From assembly GCA_002293545.1 (NCBI GenBank), contig DBDL01000086.1:1-5670 (forward strand): 5,670 nt of DNA. The letters are read 5' to 3'. The DNA is from Lachnoclostridium sp. UBA933. Lineage in GTDB: Bacteria > Bacillota > Clostridia > Lachnospirales > Lachnospiraceae. The notes under the pieces are model-generated. The model saw only the letters and a list, made by a program, of their open reading frames with translations, was not told the DNA's origin and searched no databases. Within the stretch, counting starts at the first letter, position 1. Each line of letters starts with the position of its first letter. The translations under genes were made by a program, and so were the position numbers. Of this stretch, positions 1-5,670 are shown in pieces.

Positions 1-1246
1 TCAAAAATCCGAGCAGGCTATCGGCTTCCGTTGGTTTTTTAGGATTTTTTCCGTTAAGATAGGAGTAATTTTTTATATCCGCCACCATATATCCGGTCAA
101 TCCGAAATTCATCAGCGTGTTAAATTCCTGATTCAATGAAATACCCGCGACATGCTTCATTTGGAAAAATCGAACGGAATCCATTGTTTGCGAACGGTTT
201 ACAAACAAAGTGTCGGCAAATAAAGGATCGCCTATCTTATAAGTTTGATAGAAATTTGCGACACTGCCTAAATCTTTTTCATGGTACCTTTTACGGCTAT
301 TTTCCGATTGAAATGTGTATATGAATGAAGTAACCGGAATAAAAGTCTTTGCCGTCGAATCCTTGGTTATCTCCACGTCCCTTTCTATTCCGATATGGTA
401 TTTATAATTAAGGTATGTATTCCAGTTCCATAATTTGGAACGGACATTATTCCTGGGAAAAAAGACCGCCATATCCGGAGCATCCAAGTTTCCGTGTTCG
501 CGTGGATTAGTAACTGTTGAGTCATTTACCAGCCCCCCGTTTTCAAAATTTTCATATCCGTTGAACGAAATGTTGGCCATTAAGTTATGATGCTTTCCCA
601 TATAACTTCCGAAGAAACCTGTATTATAGTGCTTGGTTGATTGGGAAGTATATGCTCCGTAGGCATTTATCCAGTCGCCATACATTCCTACGTTAACCGC
701 TGGATTGATGTTTACGGCAAACACACCGTGTATACGGCTGGCTGACTTCCCTGTGGGACCGCCGGAAAAGTAGCCCAAGTTGGTATAGGGCAGTTTTGTG
801 TCAAAATATCGTACCTCTTTTGACGGGGTATAGTATATTTCGTAGGGTTCAAAAAATAAGAACCCGGATTTCCGTTGCCTGTCAAAGAAAATCTTTGATC
901 TGCCCGGCGAGCCGAGATTCCCGAGAAATTCTAATGCAATAGTATTTTTTTCAGCCGGATTGGTAATAATGAAATCTGTTATTAACGTATCTAAATCCAC
1001 GGGTTTTACTGTTCCTAATATTCCGGAAGCAATCCAGCTGTTTGTACGCTGTATGTACTGTACCTTGTCGTTTGAATATAAACGCTTGGGTGTCTGGTCG
1101 CCGGATCCGGCAGCTTCAACTTCTTCTACCTCTTCGTGTTCATGTTCATGTTCGCTTTCGTGTTCGTAATAGTGGTAGTGTTCTTCCTGTGCGTAAACGA
1201 AAAACACAAAAAATAAACCGAATAGTATGCTTGCTATCTTTTTCAT
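1..1246 (-). CDS. Putative outer-membrane porin, Porin_10-like (3' end cut by window edge)
   Basis: I translated this frame by hand from ATG at 1246 down to base 2; it stays open for 415 codons and leaves the window, so the C-terminal part is missing. Residues 1-19 form a signal peptide (MKKIASILFGLFFVFFVYA) with likely cleavage before QEE. Residues 23-39 are a His/Glu/Tyr-rich tract. After a linker come segments I recognise from the Bacteroidota 'putative porin' family (Porin_10): GNLGSPG (109-115), FFDR (120-123), FLFFEPY (129-135), LPYTNLGY (152-159) and FIPVTSFIYTFQSE (302-315). Alternating polar and aromatic stretches such as FAVNINPAVNVG suggest an outer-membrane beta-barrel. Family members are usually about 600-700 residues as I recall, so roughly a third is probably outside the window. 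The transported substrate cannot be told. It is divergent from purA with no functional link visible. An in-frame TAA at 1279 and no other ATG between support the start. Family call is fairly sure; function is inferred. Confidence 0.83.
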   Translation of the reverse strand, partial: MKKIASILFGLFFVFFVYAQEEHYHYYEHESEHEHEHEEVEEVEAAGSGDQTPKRLYSNDKVQYIQRTNSWIASGILGTVKPVDLDTLITDFIITNPAEKNTIALEFLGNLGSPGRSKIFFDRQRKSGFLFFEPYEIYYTPSKEVRYFDTKLPYTNLGYFSGGPTGKSASRIHGVFAVNINPAVNVGMYGDWINAYGAYTSQSTKHYNTGFFGSYMGKHHNLMANISFNGYENFENGGLVNDSTVTNPREHGNLDAPDMAVFFPRNNVRSKLWNWNTYLNYKYHIGIERDVEITKDSTAKTFIPVTSFIYTFQSENSRKRYHEKDLGSVANFYQTYKIGDPLFADTLFVNRSQTMDSVRFFQMKHVAGISLNQEFNTLMNFGLTGYMVADIKNYSYLNGKNPKKPTEADSLLGFL

Positions 1247-1251
1247 CGTTG

Positions 1252-1289
1252 CAAAGATACATTTTTTTATTTCTCCTTATAACAAAAAA
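1252..1289 (-). promoter_or_regulatory. Bacteroidota-type promoter for the porin gene
   Basis: On the minus strand TATCTTTG (1259 to 1252) matches the Bacteroidota -7 consensus TAnnTTTG at every fixed position. A T-rich TTTTTTG (1289 to 1283) could be the -33 element; the 23-nt spacer is a little longer than the roughly 20 nt usually seen. The box ends only five bases before the ATG at 1246, so the transcript would begin at or very near the start codon. The -7 match is seen directly; activity is inferred. Confidence 0.6.
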
Positions 1290-1314
1290 GAGGTATAGGA
1301 ATTAAAAAATTTAC

Positions 1315-1322
1315 TAACTTTA
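1315..1322 (+). promoter_or_regulatory. purA: Possible -7 box of the purA promoter
   Basis: TAACTTTA matches the Bacteroidota TAnnTTTG box at all fixed positions but the last. It would put the transcript start near 1329 and give a leader of about 45 nt. No TTG-like -33 element sits at the expected distance upstream, so this is weak. The leader before ATG 1374 is A-rich, ends in ACACATACACATA and has no Shine-Dalgarno sequence. This is common in Bacteroidota. I see no riboswitch-like structure in the 127-bp divergent region. Confidence 0.3.
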
Positions 1323-1373
1323 CAAGCCGAAATAAAAACGAAAAAATAAATTCAAAATATACACATACACATA

Positions 1374-2642
1374 ATGAAAGTAGATGTTTTATTAGGGTTG
1401 CAATGGGGCGATGAGGGGAAAGGAAAAATCGTAGATGTCCTTACTCCTGATTATGATTTGATTAGTCGTTTCCAGGGCGGACCGAATGCGGGACATACAT
1501 TAGAATTTGAAGGTCAGAAATATGTATTGCGTTCCGTTCCTTCGGGAATTTTCCAGGGAGGAAAAATCAATGTAATCGGGAATGGCGTGGTGCTTGACCC
1601 GGCTCTTTTCAAGCAGGAAATAGAAGGTCTGGAAGCATCCGGACACAACCTGGCTGAAAGACTGTACGTTTCCAAAAAGGCGCATTTGATTTTGCCGACC
1701 CACCGCTTGCTGGATGCCGCCTACGAGTCGGCAAAGGGAAGCGCCAAAATCGGCACTACCGGCAAAGGTATCGGTCCGGCCTATACCGATAAAGTCAGCC
1801 GTAACGGCTTGCGCGTGGGTGATATTCTCTGCAATTTTGAAGAAAAATATAAGGCAGCTGTTGCCAGGCACAAGGAAATCCTCAGTCATTTCGACTTTGA
1901 ATACGATTTGGAAAGCATCGAGAAAGATTGGTTCGAAGGCATTGAAAAATTGAAAACATTCCAATTCATTGACAGCGAATTTATCATCAACGACATATTG
2001 GCAAGCGGCAAAAAAGTGCTGGCGGAAGGTGCACAGGGAACTATGCTGGATATTGATTTCGGTTCTTATCCGTTTGTAACCTCTTCCAACACAATTTGTG
2101 CGGGAGCCTGTACCGGATTGGGTGTTTCGCCCAAAAAAATCGGCGAAGTTTACGGTATTTTCAAAGCCTACTGCACGCGCGTAGGCAGCGGTCCGTTTCC
2201 TACCGAACTGCACAACGAAGAGGGCGATGAAATGCGCCGTCTGGGAAATGAATTCGGTTCCGTAACCGGCCGTCCGCGCCGCTGCGGCTGGATTGATCTG
2301 GTTGCTTTGAAATATGCCGTGATGATCAATGGCGTTTCGCAATTGATTATGATGAAAAGCGACGTACTGGATCAATTTCCAATAATCAAAGCCTGCGTAG
2401 CTTATAAAGTCAATGGCGAGGAGACAGATGAATTTCCGTTCGACATTACCGAAGGCGTAGAACCTGTTTACGCAGAACTGCCGGGCTGGAAAACCGATAT
2501 GACCGGGATGCAGAGCGAAAACGAATTTCCGGAAGAGTTTAACAACTATATTGACTTTCTGGAAGATTATCTGGAAGTGCCGGTTAAGATTGTTTCCGTC
2601 GGACCGGACAGGGCACAAACGATTATTAGGTATGTAGAGTAA
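1374..2642 (+). CDS. purA: Adenylosuccinate synthase (PurA)
   Basis: This cytoplasmic enzyme makes adenylosuccinate from IMP and aspartate using GTP, the first committed step from IMP to AMP (EC 6.3.4.4). The protein has 422 residues, normal for the family (E. coli has about 430), and begins at ATG 1374. Family signatures appear in order: the phosphate-binding loop GDEGKGK (12-18) with the expected catalytic Asp13; NAGHT with catalytic His41; IGTTGKGIGPAY (126-137) in the IMP-binding region; EGAQGTMLDID (218-228); YPFVTSSNT (232-240); GRPRRCGW (299-306); KSDVLD (328-333), whose Lys and Asp match the guanine-recognition residues of the E. coli KLDVLD; and SVGPDR (408-413). No key residue is missing and the frame is intact. 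The final codons (IRYVE, TAA) lie inside copy 1 of a tandem repeat that fills the gap to purM. A long open frame antisense to it is a shadow. Identification is firm. Confidence 0.98.
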   Translation: MKVDVLLGLQWGDEGKGKIVDVLTPDYDLISRFQGGPNAGHTLEFEGQKYVLRSVPSGIFQGGKINVIGNGVVLDPALFKQEIEGLEASGHNLAERLYVSKKAHLILPTHRLLDAAYESAKGSAKIGTTGKGIGPAYTDKVSRNGLRVGDILCNFEEKYKAAVARHKEILSHFDFEYDLESIEKDWFEGIEKLKTFQFIDSEFIINDILASGKKVLAEGAQGTMLDIDFGSYPFVTSSNTICAGACTGLGVSPKKIGEVYGIFKAYCTRVGSGPFPTELHNEEGDEMRRLGNEFGSVTGRPRRCGWIDLVALKYAVMINGVSQLIMMKSDVLDQFPIIKACVAYKVNGEETDEFPFDITEGVEPVYAELPGWKTDMTGMQSENEFPEEFNNYIDFLEDYLEVPVKIVSVGPDRAQTIIRYVE

Positions 2643-2760
2643 AGAGTAAAGAACAAAGAACAAAGAACAAAGATAAAAGAGCAAAGATAAAGGAGCAAAA
2701 TTGAGCGACTTTAAAAATGTCTTTTTGTCTTTATTCTTTGTTCTTTTAATCTAATTTCAA
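2627..2760 (+). repeat. Tandem repeat copy 1 (134 bp), overlapping the purA 3' end
   Basis: The unit starts at TAGGTATGTAG within the last purA codons, runs through a purine-rich tract of AAAGAACAAAG-like words, then a 78-bp core (2683-2760), and ends in CTAATTTCAA. It is followed directly by a second copy at 2761. Inside it, AAAGAACAAAGATAAAAG (2662-2679) can pair with CTTTATTCTTTGTTCTTT (2729-2746) at 16 of 18 positions. The transcript after purA could therefore fold into a long AU-rich hairpin. It carries no gene. Confidence 0.9.
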
Positions 2761-2877
2761 TAGGTATGTAGTAAAGAGTAAAGAACAAAGAGTAAAGAAC
2801 AAAGATAAAGGAGCAAAATTGAGCGACTTTAAAAATGTCTTTTGTCTTTATTCTTTGTTCTTTTAATCTAATTTCAA
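2761..2877 (+). repeat. Tandem repeat copy 2 (117 bp), forming the purM leader
   Basis: This copy begins with the same TAGGTATGTAG seen at the purA 3' end and ends in CTAATTTCAA five bases before the purM ATG. Its core (2801-2877) is identical to 2683-2760 except for one T fewer in a T-run near 2840. The purine-rich part is shorter than in copy 1 because of indels, including loss of two bases after GTAG. AAAGAACAAAGATAAAG (2794-2810) can pair with CTTTATTCTTTGTTCTTT (2846-2863) with one bulge. This would place a hairpin just upstream of purM. Confidence 0.9.
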
Positions 2878-2882
2878 AACAA

Positions 2883-4049
2883 ATGAGCGACCAACGATAC
2901 AATTTACGCGGTGTATCCGCCGGCAAGGAGGACGTACACAACGCGATTAAAAACATTGACAAGGGAATTTTCCCGAAGGCTTTTTGTAAAATAATTCCGG
3001 ATATTCTGGGCGGAGACGCGGCATATTGCAACATTATGCACGCCGATGGCGCAGGAACAAAATCTTCGCTTGCCTACCTTTACTGGAAAGAGACCGGCGA
3101 CTTGTCGGTATGGAAAGGCATTGCGCAGGACGCATTGATTATGAATATCGATGATTTGCTTTGTGTCGGGGCAACGGACAATATCTTAGTGTCATCGACT
3201 ATCGGGCGAAACAAGCTGCTGATACCGGGCGAGGTTATTTCTGCCATCATCAACGGAACCGATGAGCTGCTTGCAGAACTTCGCGGGATGGGAATCGGCG
3301 TATTTGCCACCGGAGGTGAAACCGCCGATGTGGGCGACCTGGTGCGCACCATCATTGTCGATAGCACGGTTACCTGCCGGATGAAGCGCTCGGATGTGAT
3401 AGACAATGCCCGCATTCAAGCCGGCGATGTGATTGTGGGACTGGCATCTTACGGACAGGCATCTTACGAAAAAGAGTACAACGGCGGGATGGGCAGCAAC
3501 GGGCTTACTTCTGCCCGCCACGATGTTTTTGCCAACTATCTGGCGCAAAAATATCCGGAGAGTTATGATGTGGCGGTTCCTTCGGACTTAACCTATTCCG
3601 GAAAGCTGAAATTGACGGACGAAGTCGCCGGTTCGCCTCTAAACGCGGGGAAATTGGTACTTTCGCCAACGCGGACGTATGCGCCTGTTATCAAAAAAAT
3701 ATTGGACGAAATGCGTCCGGAGATTCACGGAATGGTGCATTGTTCGGGCGGTGCACAAACGAAAGTGCTGCATTTTGTGGAAAATCTGAAAATCGTAAAA
3801 AACAACCTGTTTTCTGTTCCGCCGTTATTCAAGACGATCCGGGAGCAATCGGGTACGGACTGGAAAGAAATGTACAAGGTTTTTAATATGGGGCACCGTA
3901 TGGAAATCTACGTTCGTCCGGAAATAGCGTCACAAATTATCGAAATTTCAAAATCGTTTAATATTGAAGCTCAAATTGTTGGCTTTGTGGATAAGTCAGA
4001 TAAGAAGGAGCTGTTGATTGAGAGCGAATTTGGGCGTTTTGAGTATTAA
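2883..4049 (+). CDS. purM: Phosphoribosylformylglycinamidine cyclo-ligase (AIR synthase, PurM type)
   Basis: PurM closes the imidazole ring: FGAM plus ATP gives aminoimidazole ribonucleotide (AIR) in de novo purine synthesis (EC 6.3.3.1). From ATG 2883 the protein has 388 residues, longer than E. coli PurM (345) but typical of the Bacteroidota form as I remember it. Matches to PurM include DGAGTK (55-60), DDLLCVGATDN (90-100), GGETADVGD (144-152), the glycine-rich NGGMGSNGLTSARHD (200-214), IHGMVHCSGGAQTK (281-294) and FNMGHRMEIYV (334-344). The frame is open 16 codons further upstream to ATG 2835, but that extension is encoded by tandem repeat copy 2 and is not seen in relatives I know, which begin MSxQRYNLRGVSA. 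The leader just before 2883 is A-rich (CAAAACAA) and lacks a Shine-Dalgarno site. The gene is co-oriented with purA, 240 bp away. Some databases label this clade 'AIR synthase-related', so activity is well supported but inferred. Confidence 0.93.
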   Translation: MSDQRYNLRGVSAGKEDVHNAIKNIDKGIFPKAFCKIIPDILGGDAAYCNIMHADGAGTKSSLAYLYWKETGDLSVWKGIAQDALIMNIDDLLCVGATDNILVSSTIGRNKLLIPGEVISAIINGTDELLAELRGMGIGVFATGGETADVGDLVRTIIVDSTVTCRMKRSDVIDNARIQAGDVIVGLASYGQASYEKEYNGGMGSNGLTSARHDVFANYLAQKYPESYDVAVPSDLTYSGKLKLTDEVAGSPLNAGKLVLSPTRTYAPVIKKILDEMRPEIHGMVHCSGGAQTKVLHFVENLKIVKNNLFSVPPLFKTIREQSGTDWKEMYKVFNMGHRMEIYVRPEIASQIIEISKSFNIEAQIVGFVDKSDKKELLIESEFGRFEY

Positions 4050-4059
4050 AAGATAAATT

Positions 4060-4132
4060 ATTTCCCACAAAGGCACAAAGAGCACAAAGGTCATAAAAAA
4101 AACTTTGTGCTCTTTGTGTCTTTGTGGGAAAT
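4060..4132. repeat. Inverted repeat with 30-bp arms, CACAAAG units; possible purM terminator
   Basis: Left arm 4060-4089 and right arm 4103-4132 are complementary over 30 positions, with one G-T pair (G·U in the plus-strand RNA), around a 13-nt loop containing a run of eight A. Each arm holds three CACAAAG words (CACAAAGG, CACAAAGA, CACAAAGG). It begins 11 bases after the purM stop. The stem could end purM transcription, but no U-tract follows it on the plus strand. The regular internal structure looks more like a dispersed palindromic repeat than a classical terminator. Terminator function is inferred. Confidence 0.85.
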
Positions 4133-4528
4133 TCAAATTATAATATTTCTTGTAAATTATCTGATTTACAGTGTGCTACCATTCTTGCATAAATCAAAAT
4201 ATGCCGTTCAAGGCAATACCGGATATTTTCATTAATTAATCCTTGTTTATTTAACTAAATTTTTTCATAAAAATAAAAACAAAAATGCTTCCGGATGTGT
4301 TATACCCGGAAAGAAATAAATCTTTTCTTTAATCTAAGAGTCTTTTTGGATTAATTAAACACCACCGTTATACGCTTTTGTCGCATTTTTTTAACTCCTG
4401 ATGCGAATCATTAGTTCAAACAGTTTCTAAAAAATGACGCTTGGGAAGAAATATGAAACAGTAAAATTTAATTAGTATTTCTTCTTTGTAAAAAAATATT
4501 GCAATTCTTTAACTAAATAATATATTTT
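4133..4528. other. AT-rich intergenic region without a supported gene
   Basis: About 400 bp separate the inverted repeat from the next start codon. I find no coding frame of convincing length, no tRNA-like cloverleaf and no perfect TAnnTTTG box. Small items present: a 6-bp stem TTCCGG/CCGGAA (4289-4294 with 4306-4311, 11-nt loop); a weak TCGCAT/ATGCGA pair (4381-4386 with 4401-4406); and the 11-mer TTTAACTAAAT twice, at 4250-4260 and again at 4508-4518 just before the final gene. The length would suit a long regulated leader or distal promoter for the gene at 4529, but I cannot place one. Confidence 0.5.
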
Positions 4529-5670
4529 ATGAAAAAAAATTTCTTTCTGTTTATTGCATTATGTCTTGCGCACACAGGACTTGCGCAACTAAAAGTAAAC
4601 AATGTTGGCAATGCTGCAATTGGTGGTGAACCCTTATCTAATGCCAAGCTGAGTTTTTATAGCGATAATACATCACCCACTACTTACGGATTGTACAGTG
4701 TTTTGGATAATTATGTTGCTCATTGTCAGTATGGTAAATCTTTGTATGGTGCTTATTTTAAAAATAAGCTGTCTGATCCGGCGGGAGGAACTTCATGTGG
4801 TACATCTTATGGAGTATTTATAGACAACGATGTGGCTTCATATAGTGGTCATAGTTATGGAGTTTATGTAAACAACAAGGGAAACCATTATTCCGGAAAT
4901 TCATACGGATTTTATGCAAACAGTACGATTGATGGCTATGGTGGTATTGCGTATGGTGCCTATTTTTCTGCGTCTACCGCTACTAGCCGTCATACTGTTT
5001 ATGGTATTTATTCGACTGTTTCGGGTACTAATGCCGGCAATCTATATGCCGGTTATTTTACCGGAGGTAAAGTAGTCATAATGAATGGCAGTGTAGGTAT
5101 AGGTAAACAACCAACAGCAGGTTTGCTGGATGTTGCCGGAAGTATTGCCGTAAATGGTTCCGTTGTGATTACTTCGGACGAACGCCTGAAAAGCGCCATA
5201 AAACCATTATCTGATGAAAAAGAAAAACTCTATCTATTACAGGGAAAATCCTATAAAAAAACGCTTCCGCCTATAGAGGTAAAAGAAGATTCCCTATCTG
5301 CAACGAAAAAAACAGAAGAGAAAAAAGAGCTAATCGAATTTTCGGAATATGGTTATTTAGCTCAGGAACTAAAAGAGGTTTTTCCCGATTTGGTAAGCCT
5401 GGACTCAATCGGTTATTATTCGGTTAATTACATTGGGCTGATTCCTGTTATTGTTGAAGCTTTGAAAGATCAACGGTCGGAAAACGAAGAAAAACAGATC
5501 CAAATCGAAAAGCAACAGACGCAGATAGAAAAGCTACTGGCTGAAAATGAAAAACAACAGATTCAAATAGATGAACAAAGAGAACAAGTCAAACAACTGG
5601 TAAAATTGATGGGTATAAAATCTATTGACAAAAAAGCGTTTGAAGAAAACGGCATAGAATCCATTCCGCT
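4529..5670 (+). CDS. Secreted fibre-like protein with YGxY repeats and Peptidase_S74 chaperone domain (3' end cut)
   Basis: I translated 380 codons by hand from ATG 4529 to the window edge with no stop. Residues 1-19 are a signal peptide (MKKNFFLFIALCLAHTGLA, then QLKV). Residues 53-176 hold eight YGxY-type repeats (YGLY, YGAY, YGVF, YGVY, YGFY, YGAY, YGIY, YAGY), the last six about 16 residues apart. Residues 188-210 resemble the 'VGIG...LDVAGSI' segment that often precedes S74 domains in Bacteroidota. A Peptidase_S74 (endosialidase intramolecular chaperone) domain spans about 215-313: TSDERLK (215-221), GYLAQELKEVFPDLV (275-289) and VNYIGLIPVIVEALK (299-313), with a charged insert near 244-268. 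A Gln/Glu-rich coiled coil follows (about 316-358). In phage relatives this domain helps trimerise a fibre and then cuts itself off at the Ser-Asp bond; Ser216-Asp217 is present here. The repeat region is probably the displayed part. Target and role are unknown. A C-terminal sorting signal may lie beyond the window. Confidence 0.85.
   Translation, partial: MKKNFFLFIALCLAHTGLAQLKVNNVGNAAIGGEPLSNAKLSFYSDNTSPTTYGLYSVLDNYVAHCQYGKSLYGAYFKNKLSDPAGGTSCGTSYGVFIDNDVASYSGHSYGVYVNNKGNHYSGNSYGFYANSTIDGYGGIAYGAYFSASTATSRHTVYGIYSTVSGTNAGNLYAGYFTGGKVVIMNGSVGIGKQPTAGLLDVAGSIAVNGSVVITSDERLKSAIKPLSDEKEKLYLLQGKSYKKTLPPIEVKEDSLSATKKTEEKKELIEFSEYGYLAQELKEVFPDLVSLDSIGYYSVNYIGLIPVIVEALKDQRSENEEKQIQIEKQQTQIEKLLAENEKQQIQIDEQREQVKQLVKLMGIKSIDKKAFEENGIESIP

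Noticed and set aside
1273..1278. AAGGAG on the minus strand, resembling a Shine-Dalgarno site for the porin
   Set aside because: It is 26 nt from ATG 1246, too far to act on it, and lies upstream of the -7 box, so it would not be in the transcript. The ATG at 1262 eight to ten bases after it is out of frame and leads to a short meaningless frame.
960..1305. Two short plus-strand frames opposite the porin N-terminus
   Set aside because: The Ser/Cys- and Arg/Val-rich strings are the antisense of the His/Glu hexamer tract and signal peptide of the porin gene.
1500..2684. 394-codon open frame on the minus strand opposite purA
   Set aside because: It is fully antisense to a firmly identified purA, shows no recognisable domain and its reading depends on purA codon bias. 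It is a shadow frame.
2640..2877. Repeated AAAGAACAAAG words, considered as a CRISPR array
   Set aside because: The words are short, low-complexity and unevenly spaced, with no unique spacers of constant length. A tandem duplication plus slippage explains them.
3080..3548. Two overlapping minus-strand open frames inside purM
   Set aside because: Both lie antisense to conserved PurM motifs and have no family features of their own.
4138..4251. Minus-strand open stretch ending in LERHILIYARMVAHCKSDN and a TAA at 4138, which looks somewhat protein-like
   Set aside because: It is under 40 codons, has no suitable start codon near its beginning and matches no family I know. It could be a gene remnant, but chance is as likely.
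4250..4518. Direct repeat TTTAACTAAAT at 4250-4260 and 4508-4518, considered as an insertion footprint or operator pair
   Set aside because: An 11-mer of A/T-rich sequence can recur by chance here, and the DNA between holds no transposase or terminal inverted repeats.

Overview
The window looks like chromosomal DNA from a member of the Bacteroidota, most likely order Bacteroidales. Three things support this. The purine enzymes closely resemble the Bacteroides/Parabacteroides forms as I remember them. There is a perfect Bacteroidota-type -7 promoter box (TAnnTTTG). The start codons follow A-rich leaders without a Shine-Dalgarno sequence. Intergenic DNA is very AT-rich, while the two purine genes are more GC-balanced.

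Layout from left to right: (1) On the minus strand, the N-terminal 415 codons of an outer-membrane beta-barrel protein of the 'putative porin' (Porin_10) type run off the left edge. (2) A 127-bp divergent promoter region follows. (3) purA on the plus strand encodes adenylosuccinate synthase and is complete. (4) The 240-bp gap after purA is filled almost entirely by an imperfect tandem duplication (134 + 117 bp), whose unit includes the last codons of purA. (5) purM on the plus strand encodes a PurM-type AIR synthase and is complete; its start is best placed at 2883. (6) A 30-bp-arm inverted repeat built from CACAAAG units lies just downstream. (7) About 400 bp of AT-rich DNA without a convincing gene comes next. 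(8) On the plus strand, a secreted fibre-like protein carries eight YGxY repeats, a Peptidase_S74 (endosialidase chaperone) domain and a coiled coil; it is cut by the right edge.

The two purine enzymes act in the same pathway. PurM closes the imidazole ring to give AIR. PurA commits IMP to AMP synthesis. They are co-oriented, but the structured repeat between them makes simple translational coupling unlikely. The two flanking genes encode envelope or exported proteins with no obvious metabolic link to purines. I see no RNA gene, CRISPR array, insertion sequence or known defence system. The least ordinary items are the YGxY-repeat/S74 protein, the repeats on both sides of purM, and the His/Glu-rich N-terminus of the porin.
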